A stretch of DNA of 64,000 nt from an uncultured Ruminococcus sp. (GTDB lineage Bacteria; Bacillota; Clostridia; Oscillospirales; Ruminococcaceae): the NCBI GenBank assembly GCA_910577575.1, contig CAJTOG010000003.1, forward strand, positions 1-64,000, written 5' to 3'. Numbering within the stretch: position 1 is the stretch's first letter; every line of letters begins with the position of its first letter. The notes under the pieces were generated by a model, which saw nothing but the letters and a program-made list of their open reading frames with translations, ran no database searches and was not told the DNA's origin. Position numbers and translations under genes: made by a program. Shown one piece after another: positions 27,891 to 37,367 of this stretch.

Positions 27891-30800
27891 ATGAAGTTCA
27901 ATTTTAAACGTGCTGTTTCTATGGCAGCAGCACTCACTGTTGCAATGTCATCATCTGCTGCGTTTCCTAAAATCACTGAAAATACTGCAATAAACGCAAA
28001 TGCGGCATCAAATGTAACTCTTGAATATCTTAACAGAGGAATTTCAGCAATAAATACAGGAAGCGGAATGCTTGTAAGCTGGCGGTATCTTGCAAATGAT
28101 GACGACAATGCCGTATATAACCTCTACCGTGATGGTAAGCTTATCTATACAAGTGAAGCCGGACAGTCAACCTGTTATCTTGATGCACAGGGAAATGCTT
28201 CTTCAAAATACCGTGTTGATACCCTTTCTGGCGGAAAAGTTATCGATTCTGAGGAATGCAAGCTTATTTCAGACAATACATATTTTGATATTCCCATGTC
28301 TCCGCCTACAGCTTCAGACTGTACCTACAGTCCCAATGATATGTCTGTTGGCGATATTGATGGCGATGGACAGTATGAACTTTTTGTAAAATGGGACCCT
28401 TCAAACTCCAAAGACAACTCACAAAAAGGCAAAACAGGCAACGTCTTCATTGACTGCATCAGACTTGACGGAACAAGAATATGGAGAATTGATTTAGGTG
28501 TCAATATCCGTGCAGGTGCTCACTATACCCAGTTCTATGTTGCCGATTTTGATTTGGACGGCAAAGCTGAAATGGCCTGTAAAACTGCTGACGGCACAAC
28601 AGACGGCAACGGAAAAGTAATCGGTGACGGCTCTAAAGACTACCGTGACGGAAACGGATTTATTTATCAGGGTCCTGAGTATTATACGCTTTTTGATGGA
28701 GCTACAGGTGCAGAACTGCATACAATCGACTATGAACCCGGAAGAGGTGACCCCACTAAATGGGGCAAAAACGAAAAAACAAACCGTGTGGACCGTTTCT
28801 GGGGAACTGTCGCTTATCTTGACGGCGTTCATCCATGTATTGTAACAGGGCGTGGATATTATGGAAGAATGACTGCAACTGCTTATAAGGTTGAAAATAA
28901 AAAACTTGTAAAAATGTGGCTTTTTGATACGGGTACGAGCAGTTCCGCACTGGGATACGGCGACGGTAACCATAACAGTATGCCTGCTGACGTTGACGTC
29001 GACGGAAAACAGGAAATTATTACAGGTTCAACCTGTATCGACGACAATGGAACAATTCTCTGGGGACTGAACACAGGGCATGGAGACGCTATGCATATAG
29101 GCGACCTTGACCCTGATAATCCCGGACTTGAAGCATGGATTTGTCATGAAGACAAACCTTATGGTGTTTCTTTGGTTGACTGTGATACCGGTAAAATTAT
29201 TTTTCATAATGACGGTTTAGGAGATACAGGCAGATGCTGTGCCGGAAATATATGGGCAGGAAATGCAGGAGCTGAATTATGGGGAAACCGTGAAATTGAC
29301 AGTTCCACACCTGTAAAGAATGTAAAAGGAGAGACCCTCAACTGCAAAAGACCCGCTATAAACTTCCTCACTTACTGGGACGGCGACTTGGAACGTGAAA
29401 TTCTCGACGGTTATACAGATTCTCCTGCAACAATTTCAAAAATGAAAGAAGACGGAAACATTACTCAGCTTCTTAAGACAGACGGTTACTACACTTGCAA
29501 CACAACAAAGGGCACACCCTGCCTTTCTGCTGATATTTTCGGCGACTGGCGTGAAGAACTTATTGTAAGAGCTGCTGACAGCAAATCTGTAAGAATATAT
29601 GCAACGCCATATGATACCGACTATAGAATTACAACCCTTATGCATGACGCACAGTACCGTATGCAGGTATCAGCTCAGAATACTGCTTATAATCAGCCTC
29701 CCCACACAAGTTTCTTCCTTGGAACAGGCTATGCCCTTCCGGAAAGACCGACTGATACAGTAAACACAACAGGTATTGTAATTCCTCCGGTTATTCCTTC
29801 AAAAACAGGTGCTGTAATTGATACATCACATTCATACAGAATTAAAAATAAGAACAGCGGTCTTTATCTTGAAGTTGCTGACTCCAAAGCTGAAAACGGT
29901 GCAAACGTTCAACAGGGTACAAATGGAGCAATGGGCTGGAGATTTCAGGAATCCGAAACTGCCGGATACTATTATATCTATTCAGAACTCGGAGACGGAA
30001 AAACTTTTCTTCTTGACATTGATTACGGCAAAATTGAAAACGGTACAAATATAGGAATATTCGGCAATACAAACAGTGATGCACAGCTTTTTAAGATGGT
30101 TGACAACAGCGACGGAACTTATGAAATATGCACAAAGGTTACTGATGACAGAAGCGGAATAGGAGTAGTATCTGCGTCAAAAGAAAGCGGTGCAAATGTT
30201 GTAGAATGGGAATGCAACAACAGTGACGACCAAAAATGGATTCTCGAAATAAAAATTAACCCCATTAACGGAAAATTTATAAAAAATCTTACGGTAAAGG
30301 ACTTGGATAATTATCAGGACTGGAAAATTGCTGATTCAGCAGAAATCGGAAGTCTTGTTTTCGGCGACCGTGATGTTACATATACTGAACTTCCTGAAAG
30401 TCTAAAAGGTGCTGAAATGATTCAAACAGCCTGCGACTCAAAAAACAGTAAAAATGATTTGGCTGAATTTACTGCTGCTGAAAATATAAAAGTATATGTT
30501 GCACTTGATACAAGAGTTGAATCTTCTATGGGTACAATTCCCGAATGGCTCAATGACTGGACTAAAACAAGTGAACAAGCTAAAAACAGCGGAGACGTAG
30601 TATTCGATATATATGAAAAATCATATAAATCCGGTGAAACCGTTATTCTTGGTACAAACAGCACAAACTATACTGTAGTCAACTATACGGTATTTGTAAA
30701 GGAAGATGCAGAGGAAACTGTTACTTCAACTACTACTGCTACTCCTCCCGTAACAACTACAACTATGACAACTACTGATGACAAAACAGAAACAACTACA

Positions 30801-31046
30801 AAAAATCCTTCAGAACTTCCGGAAGTTACTCTTCTCGGTGATGCAAACTGTGACGGAATACTGACAATTGCTGATGCAACCGCTATTATTCAGCATATGG
30901 GCAATCAGGATGAATATGGTTTATCAGAACAGGGACTTGCAAATGCTGACTGCTGTAATCCTGGTGACGGAGTTACAGGCAAGGACGCAAATGCAATACA
31001 GATGCTTGAAGCAGAACTGATAACCTCGCTTCCTGTCTTCGATTAA
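27891..31046 (+). CDS. Secreted rhamnogalacturonan lyase (PL11) with ricin-type module and dockerin
   Basis: A 1051-residue exported pectin-degrading enzyme. Residues 1-40 are a signal peptide (FKRAVSMAAALTVAMSSSAAF). About 43-625 match family PL11, which cleaves the rhamnose-galacturonate backbone of rhamnogalacturonan I by beta-elimination; marks include NRGISAINTGSGMLVSWR, repeated DVDGK/DLDGK calcium-type blades and GDWREELIVR. Residues 650-790 look like a ricin-type beta-trefoil carbohydrate module, followed by a further beta module (about 800-940). A Thr-rich linker and a dockerin with two calcium loops (GDANCDGILTIADA and a second GDGVTGKDA loop) end the protein. AAGGAGG precedes the ATG at 27891; an earlier in-frame start lacks a site. 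Confidence 0.93.
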   Translation: MKFNFKRAVSMAAALTVAMSSSAAFPKITENTAINANAASNVTLEYLNRGISAINTGSGMLVSWRYLANDDDNAVYNLYRDGKLIYTSEAGQSTCYLDAQGNASSKYRVDTLSGGKVIDSEECKLISDNTYFDIPMSPPTASDCTYSPNDMSVGDIDGDGQYELFVKWDPSNSKDNSQKGKTGNVFIDCIRLDGTRIWRIDLGVNIRAGAHYTQFYVADFDLDGKAEMACKTADGTTDGNGKVIGDGSKDYRDGNGFIYQGPEYYTLFDGATGAELHTIDYEPGRGDPTKWGKNEKTNRVDRFWGTVAYLDGVHPCIVTGRGYYGRMTATAYKVENKKLVKMWLFDTGTSSSALGYGDGNHNSMPADVDVDGKQEIITGSTCIDDNGTILWGLNTGHGDAMHIGDLDPDNPGLEAWICHEDKPYGVSLVDCDTGKIIFHNDGLGDTGRCCAGNIWAGNAGAELWGNREIDSSTPVKNVKGETLNCKRPAINFLTYWDGDLEREILDGYTDSPATISKMKEDGNITQLLKTDGYYTCNTTKGTPCLSADIFGDWREELIVRAADSKSVRIYATPYDTDYRITTLMHDAQYRMQVSAQNTAYNQPPHTSFFLGTGYALPERPTDTVNTTGIVIPPVIPSKTGAVIDTSHSYRIKNKNSGLYLEVADSKAENGANVQQGTNGAMGWRFQESETAGYYYIYSELGDGKTFLLDIDYGKIENGTNIGIFGNTNSDAQLFKMVDNSDGTYEICTKVTDDRSGIGVVSASKESGANVVEWECNNSDDQKWILEIKINPINGKFIKNLTVKDLDNYQDWKIADSAEIGSLVFGDRDVTYTELPESLKGAEMIQTACDSKNSKNDLAEFTAAENIKVYVALDTRVESSMGTIPEWLNDWTKTSEQAKNSGDVVFDIYEKSYKSGETVILGTNSTNYTVVNYTVFVKEDAEETVTSTTTATPPVTTTTMTTTDDKTETTTKNPSELPEVTLLGDANCDGILTIADATAIIQHMGNQDEYGLSEQGLANADCCNPGDGVTGKDANAIQMLEAELITSLPVFD

Positions 31047-31083
31047 TCAAGCTGTTTTCTTAAATGGTATACCTCCCCCTTCA

Positions 31084-31120
31084 AAAAGCTCTCCTTTATT
31101 CGGAGAGCTTTTTATTTTTC
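31084..31120 (+). terminator. Intrinsic terminator after the lyase gene
   Basis: AAAAGCTCTCC (31084-31094) pairs perfectly with GGAGAGCTTTT (31102-31112), followed by TATTTTTC. It isolates the lyase gene from the ABC-F gene. Confidence 0.88.
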
Positions 31121-31185
31121 TATTGATTTGTTCTAAAAAATATGATATTATATATAATAGAATTATTTTTGTAAAGGAAGATTGT

Positions 31186-33099
31186 ATGCTTGTAAGTTTA
31201 AATAATATAAATAAATTCTATAACGGAAATCAAATACTCAAAAACATTTCACTTACTATTAATGAAAATGACAAAATCGGTCTTGTAGGAAATAACGGCT
31301 GCGGAAAATCAACACTGCTTAAAATTCTTACAGGAAATATTGAAGCTGAAAAAGACAGCATTATTTCTCTTGCATCAAAAACAACTATAGGATATTTGGA
31401 ACAGATGGGCGGGCTTGATTCCGAAAATACTGTCATTGAAGAAATGCGCAAGGTTTTTGCTCCTGTTCATAATGCTATTGACAGACTGCGTGAAATCGAG
31501 CTTGAAATTGAGTCCGGCGACAATTCGTCAGCTGATGAATATCAACAGCTCTCATCATGGATTGAAGCAAATGACGGATATAATACGGATGTAAAAATCC
31601 GAATGATTCTTAACGGCATGGGCTTTTCGGAAAACGAGCTTAACCGCACTGTCTCAGGATTCAGCGGAGGAGAAAAAACCCGTCTTTGCATATCAAAGCT
31701 CCTGCTGGAACAACCCAATCTTCTTATCCTTGATGAGCCTACAAATCATCTTGATTTCAAAACTATAATGTGGCTGGAAGATTATCTTAAGAACTACAAG
31801 GGTGCTGTCCTTATAGTAAGTCACGACAGATATTTTCTTGACAGACTATGCACATCAGTTTGTGAAATAGAACGTGGAATACTAAAGCGTTACAGCGGAA
31901 ATTATTCAGCTTTTATCCGACAGCGTGAAGAAAACGATATGCGTCAGGAACGTGAATATGAACAGCAGCAGAAACAAATTTCCAAATTGGAAGATTACGT
32001 TGCAAGAAACCTTGTCCGTGCATCAACTACCAAAATGGCACAGAGCAGACGTAAACAACTTGAAAAAATCGAACGTATCAAAAAACCTTTCCATGACCAA
32101 AAACATGCAAAAATAAGTTTCACCTATGCAACAGAACCACCTCAGGAAATACTTAAAGTCAAAAATATCGATATATCTGTCGGTGAAGGTACAAACAGAA
32201 AAACTCTTGTCAATGATATAAGCTTTGAAGTCCGCAGGGGTGAAAAAATAGGAATCATCGGTGATAACGGGATAGGAAAATCAACACTTCTGAAAATTAT
32301 TCAGGGACTTCTTCCACATGAAGGCAAAATCCATTGGAACACAAATATCAAAATCTCTTACTTTGAACAGGAAAGTACAAACCTTAACCGTGAACTGACC
32401 GTTATGGAAGAACTTCATAGCCGTTATCCTTCACTTACTGATTTGGAAGTAAGAAATCTGCTTGCACAAGTACGATTTACAGGTGAAAATGTTTTCAAAG
32501 AAACAGGTGTTATAAGCGGCGGAGAGCGTGCCAAACTATGTTTTGCAATTATGATGCAGGAACATGGAAATGTACTTATTCTTGATGAACCAACAAACCA
32601 TCTTGATTTAAGTTCCAAAGAAGCTATAGAAACAGCCCTCGAAGAATATACGGGTACAATTATTTTCGTTTCACATGACAGATATTTATTAAGTAAAATT
32701 GCAGACAGATTAATTGAATTAACTGACGGCGGATACCGTGAACATAATTACAATTTTGAAAAATATCTTAATATTCTCCGTGAGGAACAGGCAGAGAAAA
32801 AACGAATCTCTGACGCTGAAAAATTTGCAAAAATGGCAGAATCCACAAAGAATAAACAGGTCAAAACTTATCGAAGCAAACAGCAGAGAAGTGCTGATGC
32901 TGCACGCAAAAATGAAATACGCCGTCTTGAAAATGAAATAGAAGAATTTCAGAATAAAATTAATTCTCTGACTGAAGAAATTTCCAGAGAGGAAGTTTAT
33001 TCAGATTACGAGCTTATGAATGCAAAATGTTCTGAAATTGACGGATTAAAGAGTAAAATTGACGAAAATTTTGATAAGCTTATTGAACTGGACTACTGA
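31186..33099 (+). CDS. ABC-F family ATPase
   Basis: A 637-residue soluble protein with two tandem ABC ATPase domains and no membrane segment, the ABC-F layout. Domain 1: Walker A GNNGCGKST near residue 36, signature FSGGEKTR near 155 and Walker B LLILDEPTNHLD near 178. The charged linker lies at about 240-310. Domain 2: Walker A GDNGIGKST near 359, signature ISGGERAKL near 445 and LILDEPTNHLD near 464. A charged coiled-coil tail with many Lys and Glu residues covers 535-637. ABC-F proteins act on the ribosome (translation factors, or antibiotic-resistance factors); the subtype cannot be told. The ATG at 31186 has AAAGGAAG upstream. It precedes the SCIFF genes, a neighbour of uncertain meaning. 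Confidence 0.93.
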   Translation: MLVSLNNINKFYNGNQILKNISLTINENDKIGLVGNNGCGKSTLLKILTGNIEAEKDSIISLASKTTIGYLEQMGGLDSENTVIEEMRKVFAPVHNAIDRLREIELEIESGDNSSADEYQQLSSWIEANDGYNTDVKIRMILNGMGFSENELNRTVSGFSGGEKTRLCISKLLLEQPNLLILDEPTNHLDFKTIMWLEDYLKNYKGAVLIVSHDRYFLDRLCTSVCEIERGILKRYSGNYSAFIRQREENDMRQEREYEQQQKQISKLEDYVARNLVRASTTKMAQSRRKQLEKIERIKKPFHDQKHAKISFTYATEPPQEILKVKNIDISVGEGTNRKTLVNDISFEVRRGEKIGIIGDNGIGKSTLLKIIQGLLPHEGKIHWNTNIKISYFEQESTNLNRELTVMEELHSRYPSLTDLEVRNLLAQVRFTGENVFKETGVISGGERAKLCFAIMMQEHGNVLILDEPTNHLDLSSKEAIETALEEYTGTIIFVSHDRYLLSKIADRLIELTDGGYREHNYNFEKYLNILREEQAEKKRISDAEKFAKMAESTKNKQVKTYRSKQQRSADAARKNEIRRLENEIEEFQNKINSLTEEISREEVYSDYELMNAKCSEIDGLKSKIDENFDKLIELDY

Positions 33100-33119
33100 T
33101 AAATATAATAACTTTATAA

Positions 33120-33144
33120 TTTTCAACAGATAATATTGTTGAAA
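33120..33144 (+). repeat. Inverted repeat after the ABC-F gene
   Basis: TTTTCAACA and TGTTGAAAA form a nine-base stem about 20 bases past the ABC-F stop. The following bases are A-rich rather than T-rich, so it is at best a weak terminator. Confidence 0.45.
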
Positions 33145-33166
33145 ACGCTTAAAATAAAAAAAACTC

Positions 33167-33195
33167 TTGCAATACTTGTCATAATATGATATAAT
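33167..33195 (+). promoter_or_regulatory. Promoter of the SCIFF locus
   Basis: TTGCAA (33167-33172), 17-base spacer and TATAAT (33190-33195), 34 bases before the SCIFF start codon. Confidence 0.8.
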
Positions 33196-33229
33196 GACAA
33201 TAGTATATTTTTTTATAGGAGGTAATAAA

Positions 33230-33367
33230 ATGAAACACATCAGAACTATTAACAAAGCTAATCTTAAAGAGTCTGCTCAGAAAGGCGGCTGCGGTAAGTG
33301 TCAGGCTTCATGTCAGTCAGCTTGCAAAACTTCATGCACCGTTGCTAACCAGAAGTGCGAAAGATAA
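33230..33367 (+). CDS. scfA: SCIFF ranthipeptide precursor (six cysteines in forty-five residues)
   Basis: A 45-residue peptide too short for standard ORF calling. It begins MKHIRTINKANLKES, the conserved leader type of the SCIFF family, and has six cysteines at positions 21, 24, 28, 32, 36 and 43 in the GCGKCQASCQSACKTSC core. In this family a radical SAM/SPASM enzyme joins cysteine sulfurs to non-alpha carbons of other residues (ranthipeptide thioethers). A strong ribosome site GGAGG lies seven bases before the ATG. It has its own promoter, and a terminator separates it from the maturase gene, which should give much more precursor than enzyme. SCIFF is nearly universal in Clostridia; a proposed signalling role is not settled. 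Confidence 0.95.
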   Translation: MKHIRTINKANLKESAQKGGCGKCQASCQSACKTSCTVANQKCER

Positions 33368-33395
33368 AACTGTATTCTCAGTTTTAACGGTCTGT

Positions 33396-33426
33396 TGAGG
33401 CAGTTTGATACTGCCTCATATTTTTT
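33396..33426 (+). terminator. Partial terminator between the SCIFF peptide and its maturase
   Basis: TGAGGCAG (33396-33403), loop TTTGATA and CTGCCTCA (33411-33418), followed by TATTTTTT. The maturase has no other clear promoter, so read-through through this hairpin probably sets the enzyme level. Confidence 0.85.
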
Positions 33427-33455
33427 ACTTTTTTTATAAAAGAAAGGATATTAAT

Positions 33456-34826
33456 ATGATACATAAATATAAGCTTAACGGATTCAATATCGTTCTTGAT
33501 GTAAACAGCGGAGGCGTTCATATTGTTGATGAACTTACATATGATTTGCTTGACAACATTGAACCACCCTTTGAAGAAAAATGTCCTGAAAATGTAGTTG
33601 AAAAACTTTCAAGAGCTTATTCCCCGGAAGATATTGAATCATGCTATCAGGAAATTATTGAACTTTATAATGACAAGATTCTTTTTTCTGATGATGATTA
33701 TGAAAAATATGCCAAATATTCAATTGCATCACCCGTTAAAGCAATGTGTCTCAATATAGCCCATGACTGCCAGCTCAGATGCAAATATTGTTTTGCTTCT
33801 ACAGGCGACTTCGGCAAGGGACGTAAACTCATGTCATTTGAAACAGGTAAACACGCTATCGATTTCCTGCTTGAAAATTCAGGCGACAGACCAAATCTTG
33901 AACTTGACTTTTTCGGCGGAGAACCTCTTATGAATTTCAAAGTTGTAAAACAGATTGTTGAGTATGCCCGCTCGCGTGAAGTCGAATACAATAAAAAATT
34001 CAGATTCACTATCACAACAAATGGTCTTCTTCTTGATGATGAAAAAATAGACTTCATCAACAGGGAAATGTCAAACGTTGTACTCTCAATCGACGGAAGA
34101 AAATCTGTAAACGACTATTTCCGAGTACTTCCGAACGGTATGGGCTGTTATGACATGATTCTTCCGAAATACAAAAAACTTGTTGATGGCAGAGGAGATA
34201 AGGAATATTATGTGCGTGGAACATTTACAAATAAAAACCTTGATTTCTCCAATGACGTCTTTGCACTGTATGAAGCAGGTTTTGACCAAATTTCCATTGA
34301 ACCCGTGGTCGGAGAAGGCGACGAATATGCACTTACAGAAAAAGAACTTCCCGCCGTTTTCAAGGAATACGAAATACTCGCAAAAAGAATACTCGATAAT
34401 GAGAAAAACGGCAAAAAGTTCAATTTCTTCCACTTCATGCTTGATTTAGACCAAGGTCCATGTGCAATAAAAAGACTACGTGGCTGCGGATGCGGAAATG
34501 ATTATGTTGCCATAACTCCGGACGGCGATATTTTTCCATGTCATCAATTTGTCGGAATTGACGAATACAAAATGGGAAATATTGATGAAGGTACTTTCAA
34601 TCAGGAAATGAAAGCTGATTTTGCGTCCTGCCATGTTTATTCAAAGCCGGAATGCCGTAAATGCTGGGCAAAGTTCTATTGCAGCGGGGGGTGTAATGCC
34701 AATAACTATCAGTATATGGGCGATGTTCGTTCAGCTCATAAAATTTCATGTGAACTTGAAAAGAAACGTCTTGAATGTGCCATTATGATGAAAGCTGTCC
34801 GTACTTTCGGAGAACAGGAAGATTAA
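33456..34826 (+). CDS. scfB: SCIFF radical SAM/SPASM maturase
   Basis: A 456-residue enzyme that makes thioether cross-links in the SCIFF peptide. An N-terminal peptide-recognition (RRE-like) region covers about 1-85. The radical SAM motif CQLRCKYC (CX3CX2C) lies near residue 107, followed by FFGGEPLMNF. The C-terminal SPASM region, which holds auxiliary iron-sulfur clusters, contains CAIKRLRGCGCG near 333 and CRKCWAKFYCSGGC near 408-420. The start is the ATG at 33456 because AAAGG lies upstream; an in-frame earlier start lies over the intervening terminator. It follows the precursor by 88 bases and converges with glgB, whose stop is one base away. Confidence 0.95.
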   Translation: MIHKYKLNGFNIVLDVNSGGVHIVDELTYDLLDNIEPPFEEKCPENVVEKLSRAYSPEDIESCYQEIIELYNDKILFSDDDYEKYAKYSIASPVKAMCLNIAHDCQLRCKYCFASTGDFGKGRKLMSFETGKHAIDFLLENSGDRPNLELDFFGGEPLMNFKVVKQIVEYARSREVEYNKKFRFTITTNGLLLDDEKIDFINREMSNVVLSIDGRKSVNDYFRVLPNGMGCYDMILPKYKKLVDGRGDKEYYVRGTFTNKNLDFSNDVFALYEAGFDQISIEPVVGEGDEYALTEKELPAVFKEYEILAKRILDNEKNGKKFNFFHFMLDLDQGPCAIKRLRGCGCGNDYVAITPDGDIFPCHQFVGIDEYKMGNIDEGTFNQEMKADFASCHVYSKPECRKCWAKFYCSGGCNANNYQYMGDVRSAHKISCELEKKRLECAIMMKAVRTFGEQED

Positions 34827-34827
34827 T

Positions 34828-36621
34828 TCACTTTCTCTTGAGAATAAACATTCTTCCGCTGTATGGTGGTATATCCATAATAAGCTTATCATCTTCATGA
34901 ACAAATTCAGCTTTGCCGTCAGGCGTACCTCCGCCGTATTTGCAATTATCCGAATCAAGAAGCAGTTTTATTTTCCAGTCGGCTCCTGTCGTTACAGCAT
35001 AATCAATCTGATTCCAGTCCGAAAAATTAAGAACAGTCAAAATGTCACCCTGTTTACTTTTACGGCGTATTGCATAAACACATCTGTCGGCTGAATTACA
35101 GTCAGACCATTCAAAATTCGTTGAATCATAATCATAATAAAATGCATGATATTTAAGATAAATCATATTCAGCGTTTTAATAAATTCTCTGAATGAATCG
35201 TGAGCAGGATATTTAAGTATATCCCAGTCCTGCTCACGTTTTTCATCCCATTCACGAAGCTGACCGAATTCATTGCCCATAAAATTAAGCTTCTTTCCGG
35301 GATGAGCAATCATATACATATATAACGCTCTTGCCTGCGGAAACTTATTGTCATAATCTCCGTGCATTTTCTGTAATATGGTTGCTTTACCGTGTACAAC
35401 TTCATCATGTGAAAAAGGCATAATAAATTTTTCATTATAAAAATAAATCATGGAAAAAGTAAGCTTATGATAACAGCCTGTGCGGTACAGAGGAGAAGTC
35501 TGAAAATATTCAAGGGTATCATGCATCCAGCCCATATCCCATTTATAATCAAATCCAAGCCCGCCGTTTTCTACAGAAACTGTAACACTCGGATATGAAG
35601 ACGAATCTTCCGCTGCAAGTATTGCAGACGGATGACGGGTTTTCAGTCCCTTATTCATACATTTTATAAAGTTTATAGCCGGATAATTCTCCCCACGATT
35701 TTCATCGCCATTCCAGAAAATTATGTTTCGTATTGCATCCATACGCAAACCGTCAAAATGATAAATATCAAGCCAGTAATTAGCAGCAGACTGTAAAAAA
35801 GAACGAACTTCTCCCTTTGAATGCATAAAATTACGGCTTCCCCATTCATTATATCCTATATCATGGGTAGGATATTCATAAAGTTTTGTGCCGTCATATT
35901 CAGTAAGACCATAATGGTCAACTGCAAAATGAACGGGAACAAAATCCATAATTACGCCTATTCCCTTTTTATGACATTTATCAATAAGCTCCATGAGTTG
36001 CTGAGGAGTTCCATAACGTGAAGTTGGTGCAAAGAATCCCGTTATCTGATATCCCCATGATTCATCACAAGGGTGTTCGCTGAGGGGCATAAACTCTATA
36101 TAATTATAACCGTATTCAAGTACATAATCAATGAGATTATCTGCAATTTCCGAATAGTTATACCACTCACATTTACCCTCTTCTGATTCCGGTTTTTTCC
36201 ATGAGCCAAGATGCACTTCATATATATTAAGCGGTTTGTCCATACAGTCTGTACGCTTATTCATCCATCTGCTGTCATGAAACCTGTAATCAAGACTTCT
36301 GATTACTGAACAAGTTCCCGGTCGCAGTTCACTGCTATAACCATACGGGTCACAATGGTCTATAAAATCACCTTTTTTATTATATATACGATATTTGTAC
36401 CGCATACCTTCAAGAGCTTCAGGGCAGAATAATTCATAAAAATTTCCGTCAACAATCTGCTCCATAGGTATATCTTCCCAATCACTGAAATCCCCTATTA
36501 CTGACACTTTTGACGCATTAGGTGCATATGTCCGGAACATTGTTCCCTTCGATTCAAGATGTGCACCGAGATATTCGTAAGCATTAAATAATTCACCCTT
36601 GTAAAATCCATAAATATCCAT
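34828..36621 (-). CDS. glgB: 1,4-alpha-glucan branching enzyme GlgB
   Basis: A 597-residue GH13 enzyme that transfers alpha-1,4-glucan segments to form alpha-1,6 branches in glycogen. An N-terminal CBM48 domain (about 20-115) precedes the barrel. The conserved GH13 regions are present: VIMDFVPVHF, the nucleophile Asp in GLRMDAIRN near residue 300, the acid/base Glu in AAEDSS near 345, and FSHDEVVHG near 415. The chosen ATG (36621) gives the usual MDIYGFYKGELFNAYEYLGAH N-terminus and has AAGGTG upstream; an earlier start at 36741 has none. No other glycogen gene is adjacent, so it stands alone, next to a divergently read TetR regulator. Confidence 0.95.
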   Translation of the reverse strand: MDIYGFYKGELFNAYEYLGAHLESKGTMFRTYAPNASKVSVIGDFSDWEDIPMEQIVDGNFYELFCPEALEGMRYKYRIYNKKGDFIDHCDPYGYSSELRPGTCSVIRSLDYRFHDSRWMNKRTDCMDKPLNIYEVHLGSWKKPESEEGKCEWYNYSEIADNLIDYVLEYGYNYIEFMPLSEHPCDESWGYQITGFFAPTSRYGTPQQLMELIDKCHKKGIGVIMDFVPVHFAVDHYGLTEYDGTKLYEYPTHDIGYNEWGSRNFMHSKGEVRSFLQSAANYWLDIYHFDGLRMDAIRNIIFWNGDENRGENYPAINFIKCMNKGLKTRHPSAILAAEDSSSYPSVTVSVENGGLGFDYKWDMGWMHDTLEYFQTSPLYRTGCYHKLTFSMIYFYNEKFIMPFSHDEVVHGKATILQKMHGDYDNKFPQARALYMYMIAHPGKKLNFMGNEFGQLREWDEKREQDWDILKYPAHDSFREFIKTLNMIYLKYHAFYYDYDSTNFEWSDCNSADRCVYAIRRKSKQGDILTVLNFSDWNQIDYAVTTGADWKIKLLLDSDNCKYGGGTPDGKAEFVHEDDKLIMDIPPYSGRMFILKRK

Positions 36622-36736
36622 AAATTTCACCTTTTCCTTAAAAATCCAATAAAAATATTGACAATAAGTAATTATTATACTATAATATATTATAAGACAA
36701 GTTTTTATCAATTTCAATAAACAGTTTTTAACTAAG

Positions 36737-36750
36737 GTCAATTATTTGAC
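36737..36750. promoter_or_regulatory. Candidate TetR operator
   Basis: GTCAA and TTGAC separated by TTAT form a 14-base palindrome, 36 bases before the TetR-family start codon and about 115 bases upstream of glgB. TetR proteins usually bind such sites in their own promoter. Unproven. Confidence 0.35.
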
Positions 36751-36785
36751 TGCTATCTAAAACAGTTAAATTATGAGGTGTTATT

Positions 36786-37325
36786 ATGGATTTACGTATT
36801 GAAAAGACAAGATGTGCAATCAGAAACGCTTTTTTACAGCTTCGTTCCAAAAAACCACTGGAAAAAATCACAGTAAAGGAGCTTTCGGAACTTGCCAATA
36901 TCAACAAAGCTACTTTCTATCTTCACTATCATGATATTTATGATTTATCGGAATCCCTTGAACGTGATGTTGTTCGTGAATGCCTTCATGGAATAGAACA
37001 GCCTGAAAATATCTTCACAGATAACCAAAGTTTCATAAAAGAACTCATGGAAACCTTTATCGCAAATGAACAGCTTATAAAAATCCTCTTTGAGGGCAAC
37101 AGAAGCAGTAGTTTCATGAATATATTTGAAGAAGAATTATACAAAATTATCTATACAGCTTATCCGGATTATCAGCCAAGCCCAAAAAATAAAATGGTAA
37201 TGACATTCCTTATTTACGGTGGATATTATACCTATTTCAAACACAGTGACCAAGGAATTACTTCTGTTTTCAATGTCATTGAAAAATTCTCAGGTGCAAT
37301 AACCGAAATGCACAAGGAAAAATAA
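36786..37325 (+). CDS. TetR/AcrR family transcriptional regulator
   Basis: A 179-residue dimeric repressor-type protein. Residues 5-52 are the TetR helix-turn-helix (KITVKELSELANINKATFYLHYHDIYDL), the part that binds DNA. The remaining 120 residues are an all-helical ligand-binding domain with the C-terminal pattern of the TetR_C_33/DhaS-like subgroup, for which ligands vary. GAGGTG precedes the ATG by six bases. It is divergent from glgB; a palindrome upstream may be its operator. It is followed by a terminator and has no obvious transporter neighbour, so the target is unknown. Confidence 0.88.
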   Translation: MDLRIEKTRCAIRNAFLQLRSKKPLEKITVKELSELANINKATFYLHYHDIYDLSESLERDVVRECLHGIEQPENIFTDNQSFIKELMETFIANEQLIKILFEGNRSSSFMNIFEEELYKIIYTAYPDYQPSPKNKMVMTFLIYGGYYTYFKHSDQGITSVFNVIEKFSGAITEMHKEK

Positions 37326-37332
37326 AAAGTCA

Positions 37333-37367
37333 ACGCATTCTCTGAAATCTGAGAATGCGTTTCTATT
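37333..37367 (+). terminator. Intrinsic terminator after the TetR gene
   Basis: ACGCATTCTC (37333-37342) pairs perfectly with GAGAATGCGT (37351-37360), followed by TTCTATTTT. It separates two converging genes. Confidence 0.88.

Noticed and set aside
28494..28973. 159-codon minus-strand frame in the lyase gene
   Set aside because: Complementary to the conserved PL11 domain; no ribosome site.
33120..33144. Terminator after the ABC-F gene
   Set aside because: The stem is followed by A-rich sequence; listed only as an inverted repeat.
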